This document shows, piece after piece, positions 1 to 5,156 of a stretch of 5,878 bases of DNA (positions are counted from its first letter, which is position 1; each line of letters opens with the position of its first letter). Position numbers and translations under genes: made by a program. Under the pieces are notes generated by a model. The model was not told where the DNA came from. It made no database searches and saw only the letters and a program-made list of their open reading frames with translations. The stretch is taken from positions 1 through 5,878 of the forward strand of contig JAENVT010000365.1 of assembly GCA_016650435.1 (NCBI GenBank), read 5' to 3'. The stretch comes from Ilumatobacteraceae bacterium (lineage in GTDB: Bacteria; Actinomycetota; Acidimicrobiia; Acidimicrobiales; Ilumatobacteraceae).

Positions 1-742
1 AGAGCTGTTGGGCAGAGACATCGGCTTGCGTCGTCAGACTGGGAATGAGGGCGCCGACAAGTTTGAATCCGTATCGTTGCGCGAAGTATCCGAGCGACTC
101 GTGGCCTGTCACAAGCTTTCGATCGGTCTCGGGAACGACCGAGAGGATCGCCGACACCGTTTGGTTGAGGCGATCCAGTTGTGCAATGACAGTGGCGACG
201 CCACTCGAGGCACCGATGCCGTGCGCGCCTAGCACCGGACCCAGCGCCTCCATCACATCACGCATGGTCAGCGGGTCCATCCACAGGTGTGGGTCCTGTG
301 CTCCGACGGCCTGATCGGGATCGCCCGACGGAAGTCCCTCGCCCTCGCCGACAGTTCGCACCGTCACGTGATCTGAGGCCACGAACGTGGCGACACCCTG
401 TCTCTCGGCGCGGTCCAAGGCGTCCCCCATCCCGCCCTCCAGGCCCAGACCATTGCGCACGATCAGGTCGGCTCGGTTGAGCTGCTCGATGTCGCCTGCC
501 GACGGTTCCCATTCATGAGGGTCCGATCCGTTGGGAATCATTACCACGACGTTGGCGAGGTTGCCGACGGCCTCGCGGACCAACGAGCCAAGAATCGAAT
601 AGGTGACGACGATTGTTTTCCTGCTACCAGCCCCCGTCGCTGGTATATCAGCACCACATCCTGCCAGGAAGGCAAGCAACGCCACCATCGCGACAGCGAC
701 AGGTTGTGTTCCCCTGGCGATCCGTGCAAGAATAGGAACCAT
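1..742 (-). CDS. znuA: Zinc/manganese-type ABC transporter solute-binding lipoprotein (ZnuA family), 3' end beyond left edge
   Basis: Extracytoplasmic metal-binding lipoprotein that would deliver Zn2+ or Mn2+ to an ABC permease. The visible part is 247 residues, read from ATG at 742. Residues 1-28 form a lipoprotein signal peptide (Arg7 and Arg10, a hydrophobic stretch from about 15, lipobox LAGC with Cys29). The mature part shows three family metal-ligand histidines in their usual settings: DPHEWEPS (His76), DPHLWMDP (His152) and TGHESLGYF (His214). The fourth acidic ligand and the C-terminal lobe lie outside the window. The His-rich loop typical of many zinc-specific ZnuA proteins is absent between His76 and His152; the segment is acidic and Gly-rich instead, so Zn versus Mn is undecided. 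The start is supported by the signal peptide, but AGGA abuts the ATG directly, so the ribosome site is poor. It follows the Fur-family gene by 67 bp on the same strand, suggesting co-transcription. The family call is firm; the metal is inferred. Confidence 0.9.
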   Translation of the reverse strand, partial: MVPILARIARGTQPVAVAMVALLAFLAGCGADIPATGAGSRKTIVVTYSILGSLVREAVGNLANVVVMIPNGSDPHEWEPSAGDIEQLNRADLIVRNGLGLEGGMGDALDRAERQGVATFVASDHVTVRTVGEGEGLPSGDPDQAVGAQDPHLWMDPLTMRDVMEALGPVLGAHGIGASSGVATVIAQLDRLNQTVSAILSVVPETDRKLVTGHESLGYFAQRYGFKLVGALIPSLTTQADVSAQQL

Positions 743-809
743 TCCTGAGACACTACCAACGAGTTCAGACAGACAGAAATCGCGCCCAGTCCGGCGCCTT
801 TACCGAGGG

Positions 810-1283
810 CTAATTGGCCGGCGGCGGGGCGACGGTTCCGAGCTGCGCGCAGTCGGCGCAGATCCCGAAGACATCGATGTCGTGATGCTGTGGTTGGAAC
901 CCGGCGGTCCGCGCAACTTGGTCGAATGCGGCGTCGAGCGAACGTTCCAATCGCTTGTCGAGGGTGAAGTCACGCACCGTGCCGCACGAGGTGCAGACCA
1001 CATGGTGGTGATGCCCGGTGAGGTCTTCGGCCAGTTCGTAGCGAGCGTGGTCGACTCCGTGGACGAGGCGCCGCACGACGCCGGCATCCTCCATCATGGC
1101 AAGATTCCGGTATGTGGAGCTCTGGGTCAGCGCCGGCGCACGTTGCAGCAATTCCGGAAGCGTCATCGGGGAGTCGGCATCGACGAGCATCTCAACGATC
1201 ACCCGGCGGCCGCGCGTATATTGCTGATCAATGTGGTGCAGCCGGTCGTTGACCTGGCGGTGGAGTCGTTCGTCGGCGACCAT
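810..1283 (-). CDS. Fur-family metal-responsive transcriptional repressor
   Basis: Cytoplasmic DNA-binding metal sensor of 157 residues from ATG at 1283, a normal Fur-family length. The N-terminal winged helix covers about residues 5-85, with recognition-helix region SSTYRNLAMMEDAGVV (55-70). The dimerisation domain follows with HHHH (91-94) and two Cys pairs, C97xxC100 and C142xxC145, which form the family's structural zinc site. YEL at 82-84 before the His cluster resembles the Fur arrangement (E. coli FELTQQHHHDH), while the Cys that precedes the His cluster in many actinobacterial Zur proteins is missing. Metal identity is therefore open (Zn, Mn, Fe or Ni). An in-frame TTG at 1316 would add 11 residues, but ATG 1283 has GAGG five bases upstream and is preferred. 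It stands ahead of a ZnuA-type binding protein, which suggests that it controls that uptake system, and it is divergent from a YibE/F gene. No clear Fur or Zur box was found next to it. Confidence 0.92.
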   Translation of the reverse strand: MVADERLHRQVNDRLHHIDQQYTRGRRVIVEMLVDADSPMTLPELLQRAPALTQSSTYRNLAMMEDAGVVRRLVHGVDHARYELAEDLTGHHHHVVCTSCGTVRDFTLDKRLERSLDAAFDQVARTAGFQPQHHDIDVFGICADCAQLGTVAPPPAN

Positions 1284-1287
1284 GTCA

Positions 1288-1292
1288 TCCTC
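1288..1292 (-). promoter_or_regulatory. Shine-Dalgarno sequence deciding the Fur-family start
   Basis: On the minus strand GAGGA is read at 1292-1288; its GAGG core (1292-1289) ends five bases before ATG 1283. No comparable site precedes the alternative in-frame TTG at 1316, so the shorter 157-residue protein is favoured. Confidence 0.55.
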
Positions 1293-1326
1293 ACTGTACT
1301 GACGCCTTCGCGGCAAGCAGACTCAA

Positions 1327-2604
1327 GTGCATCACCATCACAATGATCGCTCTCGGGGGTCGGGCCTCGACGGAATAGCTCCCGAGTTCGTTGCGGATAC
1401 GAAGGTGGCGAGGGCAATCTGGTCGGCAGTTGGTGTTGCGGCGATAGCAACGTTGATCGGTGTTGTCGTGTTTTGGCCCAACGGTGCGAGTGGGCGCAGC
1501 ACTGATCCGACGTTGTTCTCCGATCCACCGCTCAAGGCGCAAGTCGTCGGCGTGACCACGGCGCCGTGCACCGGCACGACCGAAGCGGACAACACGCCGT
1601 GCAACTTCATTCACCTCCATCTGGATGGTCAGCCACGCACACCTGAGCCACAGGTGCCCCGTGGCGGAGGCGGAGGCGAGTCGTCAGTTCAGAACGGACC
1701 AACGATCGAACAAGGCGTCTCAGACGTCGGCACCCTTCACGCGGGCGACGACATCTACGTCAACATGACGGTTCTCCCGGATGGGACTGCAACATTCTCG
1801 TTCTACGACTACCAGCGGGCGACACCAATGTGGATCCTCGCCATTGCATTCATCGGTGCAGTCCTTCTGCTCGGCCGCTGGCGCGGCCTGGGGGCGATCG
1901 CCGGGCTCGCCGCGAGCCTGGTGGTGATCGTCAAGTTTCTCTTGCCGTCAATCCTCGATGGCAACAGCCCCGTGATGGTCGCCATCGTCGCCTCGTCGCT
2001 CATTGCCTTCGTCGCGCTGTACCTCGCTCATGGACCGACCATTCCCACGTCGGTCGCCCTTCTTGGCACGTTCGCGAGCTTGGCCGTCACCGCGATCCTG
2101 TCGCTGCTCTTCGTGGGTTGGAGTCATCTGACGGGCCTGTCCGACGAGAGCGCACTCTTCCTGACGTCTCTCGGCGTGAAGGTGAATCTGCAGGGCATCG
2201 TGCTTGCCGGCTTCGTGATTGGCGCCTTGGGAGTACTCGACGATGTCACGGTCACGCAGGTATCTGCGGTGTGGGAACTGCGAGCTGCGCAACCAGAGCT
2301 TGCCGCAGGACCGCTCTACAGGTCCGCCGTCAGCATCGGTCGGGACCACATCTCCTCGACTGTCAACACGCTGTTTCTCGCTTATGCCGGAGCCGCACTG
2401 CCGTTGCTGTTGCTGTTCACCCAAGCCAACCAATCCGTCGGCTCGCTCGCCGGTCGCGAGATCGTCGCCACCGAGATCATCCGATCACTTGTTGGCTCGA
2501 TCGGCCTCGTTTCAGCTGTCCCCATCACCACCTGGCTTGCGGTGAGAGCACTGCAGCCTGCCCGAAGGGAACCGGCGCCTGCTGCCGCTCACCTCGAGGC
2601 GTAG
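1327..2604 (+). CDS. YibE/F family multi-pass membrane protein with His-rich N-terminus
   Basis: Integral membrane protein of 425 residues belonging to the YibE/F-like family, whose biochemical role is not firmly established. It starts with MHHHH, then has one N-terminal membrane segment (about 29-50). An external domain (about 51-165) carries Cys81, Cys92, an IHLHLD stretch at 95-100 and a run of five glycines at 113-117. About seven further hydrophobic segments follow: 167-183, 186-208, 215-235, 240-264, 288-304, 345-365 and 380-407. Family-typical stretches are AHGPTIPTSVALLGT (234-248), GALGVLDDVTVTQ (299-311) and GRDHISSTVNTLFLAYAG (338-355). GTG 1327 is the first start after an in-frame TGA at 1300 but has no clear Shine-Dalgarno sequence; GTG 1405 is a weaker alternative, just ahead of the first membrane segment. 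The gene diverges from the Fur-family gene across 43 bp, so the two may share control. Its 3' end overlaps the convergent MFS gene by 16 bp. Confidence 0.88.
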   Translation: MHHHHNDRSRGSGLDGIAPEFVADTKVARAIWSAVGVAAIATLIGVVVFWPNGASGRSTDPTLFSDPPLKAQVVGVTTAPCTGTTEADNTPCNFIHLHLDGQPRTPEPQVPRGGGGGESSVQNGPTIEQGVSDVGTLHAGDDIYVNMTVLPDGTATFSFYDYQRATPMWILAIAFIGAVLLLGRWRGLGAIAGLAASLVVIVKFLLPSILDGNSPVMVAIVASSLIAFVALYLAHGPTIPTSVALLGTFASLAVTAILSLLFVGWSHLTGLSDESALFLTSLGVKVNLQGIVLAGFVIGALGVLDDVTVTQVSAVWELRAAQPELAAGPLYRSAVSIGRDHISSTVNTLFLAYAGAALPLLLLFTQANQSVGSLAGREIVATEIIRSLVGSIGLVSAVPITTWLAVRALQPARREPAPAAAHLEA

Positions 2605-3833
2605 CCGGGCTGATCGCTCGTGTCGATGTCGGTCGAGGGTGGCAGAAAGACGAGAGCTGCCGTCGCGCTGACCGCCATTGCTGCAGCAGACACGATGTAG
2701 GCCGCACGCACGCTGATGGCGGCCGAGACGAACGCCCCGATGCCGGCCCCGAATGGCTGGCCACCCCAGGAGATCATTCGCCCGAACACGTTGACGCTCG
2801 ATCGCAGATCATCGGGAGCCGCGAGCTGACGGTACGTGATCCCTGTCGTGATCGTCGTTCCAATCGACCACGAGAACAGAACCAACAGCGCGACGGCTGG
2901 GATCCACGAAGTGCTGACGACCAGGCCAACCACGAGCACAGAAGACACCGCAATCGTGGTTGGCGTGATCCACTTGACGCGCGCCGGCCTGAACAGTCGC
3001 GAGAACAGCAACCCAGAGATGAGTGCGCCGCAACCGCTGGCGCTGAACAGCAGACCGACGCGGAAATCCCGCTGCGACAATCCGAGTTGCTCGACGGCGT
3101 AGGGCACGAGCAAACCGAGCACCGCGCCGAACCCCAGCGAGTTCCCGAACCCGGTGAACAGCAAGGTCGCCACGCTGCGGTTAGCGCGCACGAAGCGCAT
3201 CGCCCTGCCGATCTGTTTGCGGATCTGTAGCGGTCCCTGCGGAGGCGGCCCAGCGCGGAACGTCGATCGCAACGAGGCCTGCACCACCGCGGCGAAGAAA
3301 AACGTCGCGCTGTCGAACCACACCGCGTTGGTCGCGCCGACCGTGGCGGCTAGCACCCCACCCAGTGCCGGCCCGGCGATCTCGGCAGCAGAAACAACCG
3401 AGCCGAGGAACCCGTTGGCAGCGGCGAGACGCTCGGTACCGACCAACGCCGGGACCGCACCAAACACTGCCGCATCCGAGAACACGAACGCGGTTGCCGA
3501 GAGCAATCCAACGGCGTACACCTGAGCGACCGACAAGACACCGAACAATGCAGCAATCGGAATGGTTGCCCCGAGCAACCCTTCGAGGATGTTTCCTCCG
3601 ATGATCAAGCGCCGGCGGTTCCACCGATCAGCGATGGGTCCGGCGATCGTGCCGAACAACAGGTACGGGATCACCCGCAGCGCGAACAATCCGCCGGTCG
3701 CCGCCGAGGATCCCGTTGCCTGATACACAACGAGCGGCAGCACCACCGTGCTGACCGACGTGCCCATCACCGACACACCGTCGGCACATGCCCAACGCAC
3801 GAAACCCCTGTCGGCGCGAAGCCCGGTCTTCAC
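2589..3833 (-). CDS. Major facilitator superfamily (MFS) transporter, exporter-like
   Basis: Secondary transporter of the inner membrane with 414 residues and hydrophobic segments consistent with the usual 12 helices. The N-terminal half contains the MFS signature between helices 2 and 3, GPIADRWNRRR at 65-75, with the conserved Asp69 and the Arg cluster. The overall pattern (short N-terminus, first helix near residue 14, ATGSSAATGGLFALRVIP at 39-56) resembles EntS/MFS_3-type drug or siderophore exporters, but no substrate can be read from the sequence. The GTG start at 3833 is preceded on the minus strand by GAGGAAG (3843-3837), a good ribosome site; the ATG at residue 23 would cut into helix 1. 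It stands alone on its strand: upstream is a 246-bp gap, downstream the end overlaps the convergent YibE/F gene. A metal or siderophore role can only be guessed from the neighbours. Confidence 0.9.
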   Translation of the reverse strand: MKTGLRADRGFVRWACADGVSVMGTSVSTVVLPLVVYQATGSSAATGGLFALRVIPYLLFGTIAGPIADRWNRRRLIIGGNILEGLLGATIPIAALFGVLSVAQVYAVGLLSATAFVFSDAAVFGAVPALVGTERLAAANGFLGSVVSAAEIAGPALGGVLAATVGATNAVWFDSATFFFAAVVQASLRSTFRAGPPPQGPLQIRKQIGRAMRFVRANRSVATLLFTGFGNSLGFGAVLGLLVPYAVEQLGLSQRDFRVGLLFSASGCGALISGLLFSRLFRPARVKWITPTTIAVSSVLVVGLVVSTSWIPAVALLVLFSWSIGTTITTGITYRQLAAPDDLRSSVNVFGRMISWGGQPFGAGIGAFVSAAISVRAAYIVSAAAMAVSATAALVFLPPSTDIDTSDQPGYASR

Positions 3834-3880
3834 GAACTTCCTCGCTGATACGGGTTCGCGCGCACTCAGCGTGAGAGTAG

Positions 3881-4012
3881 GCGCCTCGTTCTCTCGGCGC
3901 TCTGGTCGTGATGCGGCTCGGGCCCGACGCCGAAGCCATCGAGCCGGCCGAGCTGCGGTCGATGCTGGTTTCGACAGCGCAGGACCTGGCGGGCCGTTAC
4001 CTTCGGGGTTGA
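3881..4012 (+). pseudogene. Possible C-terminal remnant of an IclR-type regulator
   Basis: An open stretch starting right after an in-frame TAG (3878-3880) and ending at TGA 4010-4012 encodes about 43 residues, including RSLGALVVMRLGPDAE and AELRSMLVSTAQDLAGRYL. Third codon positions are overwhelmingly G or C, as in the real genes here. The pattern (small hydrophobic strand, Gly-Pro, then a final amphipathic helix ending in Arg-Tyr-Leu) resembles the end of IclR effector domains. The N-terminal and DNA-binding parts are absent; upstream lies the start of the divergent MFS gene. A start at ATG 3911 would make an intact 33-residue peptide, so a small real gene cannot be excluded. The similarity is from memory, not a search. 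Confidence 0.3.
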
Positions 4013-4027
4013 CGGCAGCCGATCATT

Positions 4028-4047
4028 TTGCGAAACTCGTTTTGCAA
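4028..4047. repeat. Second inverted repeat overlapping the Nur-like site
   Basis: TTGCGAAA-CTCG-TTTTGCAA is an inverted repeat with 7 of 8 arm positions complementary and a 4-base spacer. Its right arm contains the left half of the Nur-like operator, so three TTGC/GCAA half-sites lie in 31 bp. This may be a tandem operator for a second dimer, or chance similarity produced by a palindromic half-site. Confidence 0.4.
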
Positions 4048-4058
4048 CTCATTCGCAA
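4042..4058. promoter_or_regulatory. Nur-like (nickel-responsive Fur-family) operator candidate
   Basis: The sequence TTGCAA-CTCAT-TCGCAA is an inverted repeat matching the Streptomyces coelicolor Nur box pattern TTGCAA-N5-TTGCAA at 11 of 12 defined positions. It ends 21 bases before the start codon of a nickel/cobalt transporter operon, where a repressor would block transcription or initiation. The match is seen directly; binding by Nur or another Fur-family protein, such as the one in this window, is inference. The AT-richer setting and the functional match with the downstream gene strengthen the call. Confidence 0.6.
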
Positions 4059-4068
4059 TAGTGGTTTC

Positions 4069-4075
4069 GAGGGGG
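4069..4075 (+). promoter_or_regulatory. Shine-Dalgarno sequence of the CbiM gene
   Basis: GAGGGGG ends four bases before GTG 4080. It fixes this start, which matters because the first two residues of CbiM/NikM proteins are metal ligands. Confidence 0.6.
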
Positions 4076-4079
4076 CGCC

Positions 4080-5156
4080 GTGCACATTCCAGATGGGTAT
4101 CTCAGCCCATCGACTTGTGGCGCTCTCGGCGCGGCAATGGTGCCATTCTGGGCGACGGCCGGCCGCCGGGTGCGCAAGGTCGTCAAGTCGCGGTACGTGC
4201 CCTATGTTGCGCTGGGCGCGTCGTTCAGTTTCATCGTGATGATGTTCAACATCCCGGTGCCAGACGGCACGACGGCACACGCCGTCGCCGGCACGTTGAC
4301 CGCGATCCTCCTTGGACCGTGGGCGGCCGTCATCGCCGTGTCAGTTGCGCTGATCATCCAGGCGCTGTTCTTCGGCGACGGCGGCGTGCTGGCCATTGGC
4401 GCCAACTGTTTCAACATGGCCCTCGCGCTACCGTTCTCTGGCTACGCGGTGTACCGATTGCTGACCCGCAACATCACGCTCACCAATCCACGCCGCGCAG
4501 TCGCCGCTGGCATTGGCAGCTACGTCGGCTTGAACGTCGCCGCGTTCTGCGCGGCAGTCGAGTTCGGCATCCAGCCAGACCTGTTCAAGGCGGCCGATGG
4601 CACACCTCTCTACGCGCCATTTCATCTTTCCCAGACACTTCCGGCGATGGCGCTCGCCCACCTCACGGTTGCCGGCCTTGCTGAATTCGCCTTGACGTTC
4701 GGCGTGATCGCCTACCTGCAGCGCGCCAACATCCCGGTTCTCAGGATCAACCACCCCAATGTTCAGGTCGACGGCTTGATCCCCGATCGGCGACCGCTCG
4801 GCTGGCGCTGGGCCTTCGTCGGCCTTGGCGTGCTGGTGGTGCTGACGCCACTTGGGCTGCTCGCTCCAGGTGGAGCGTTCGGCGAAGACACGCCGGCCAA
4901 TCTCGATCTCGGCAAGTACAACCTGAAGGCCGTGCCAACCGGTCTCGCCCGATGGAGTTCCTTCTGGGACCATGCCGTGCTGGGCCGTTATGGCTTCGAC
5001 AGCGGCCAGCATCCGAACATCGCCTACGTGCTCTCGGCTGTGATTGGTTTGGCAGTGATAACTGTCGGTGTCTGTGCACTGTGTCTCGCCGGCCGGTGCA
5101 TCAATCGGCTGCGCAACGGCGACGACTCGGCGCGCACCGCCGCTGCATCGCCGTGA
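4080..5156 (+). CDS. cbiM: Nickel/cobalt ECF transporter substrate-binding membrane component CbiM/NikM with fused PDGLE/CbiN-like C-terminus
   Basis: Substrate-specific membrane subunit of an energy-coupling-factor (ECF) transporter for Ni2+ or Co2+; 358 residues. The N-terminus MHIPDGYLSP is the family signature. In characterised NikM the metal is held by the N-terminal amine, His2 and a His near residue 67, and His67 is present here (PDGTTAHAVAG, 61-71). The core CbiM region runs to about 215, with FFGDGGVLAIGANCFNMA (97-114) highly typical. A linker with VDGLIPDRRPLGW (230-242) leads to a further membrane segment (about 244-262), a PGGAFGEDTPANLDL segment (263-277) and a last helix (about 314-337). 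This is the PDGLE/CbiN-like part, which in other operons is a separate protein. The GTG start has a strong Shine-Dalgarno sequence. It is followed with a 4-bp overlap by CbiQ, and preceded by a Nur-like site, which favours nickel; cobalt for B12 remains possible. Confidence 0.95.
   Translation: MHIPDGYLSPSTCGALGAAMVPFWATAGRRVRKVVKSRYVPYVALGASFSFIVMMFNIPVPDGTTAHAVAGTLTAILLGPWAAVIAVSVALIIQALFFGDGGVLAIGANCFNMALALPFSGYAVYRLLTRNITLTNPRRAVAAGIGSYVGLNVAAFCAAVEFGIQPDLFKAADGTPLYAPFHLSQTLPAMALAHLTVAGLAEFALTFGVIAYLQRANIPVLRINHPNVQVDGLIPDRRPLGWRWAFVGLGVLVVLTPLGLLAPGGAFGEDTPANLDLGKYNLKAVPTGLARWSSFWDHAVLGRYGFDSGQHPNIAYVLSAVIGLAVITVGVCALCLAGRCINRLRNGDDSARTAAASP

Larger units (their letters stand above)
3834..4079. 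other. Intergenic region between divergent MFS and nickel/cobalt transporter genes
   Basis: This 246-bp spacer must hold the promoters of both flanking transcription units. The first part (to about 4012) is GC-rich and coding-like on the plus strand. The second part (4015-4068) is distinctly richer in A and T and holds the TTGC/GCAA repeats. A TTGACG at 4009-4014 could serve as a -35 element for the rightward operon, but the hexamer 17 bp downstream (GAAACT) is a poor -10, so the promoter is not assigned. Confidence 0.6.

Noticed and set aside
743..809. Separate promoter or operator between the Fur-family and znuA genes
   Set aside because: The 67 bp contain no clear inverted repeat or promoter hexamers; co-transcription from upstream is simpler.
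603..1346. A 247-codon plus-strand open frame opposite the Fur-family gene and the 5' end of the znuA gene
   Set aside because: It covers the antisense of the Fur gene and the signal-peptide region of the binding protein; no family features.
1337..1347. ATCA-CAA-TGAT inverted repeat at the start of the YibE/F gene as a Fur/Zur box
   Set aside because: Only four paired bases per arm with no extension, and it lies in codons encoding the His run, whose CAT/CAC codons produce such patterns by chance.
1830..3230. A 466-codon plus-strand open frame overlapping the YibE/F and MFS genes
   Set aside because: Its protein is rich in Arg, His, Ser and charged residues with no domain character; it lies over two well-supported membrane proteins and is a GC-rich shadow frame.
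3867..3877. CTCA-GCG-TGAG dyad upstream of the MFS gene as an operator
   Set aside because: Four-base arms are too short to stand out in this GC-rich spacer and match no operator I know.
4013..4079. Cobalamin riboswitch upstream of CbiM
   Set aside because: The space between the remnant and the start is under 70 bp, too short for a cobalamin riboswitch (about 200 nt), and I see no B12-box-like sequence.
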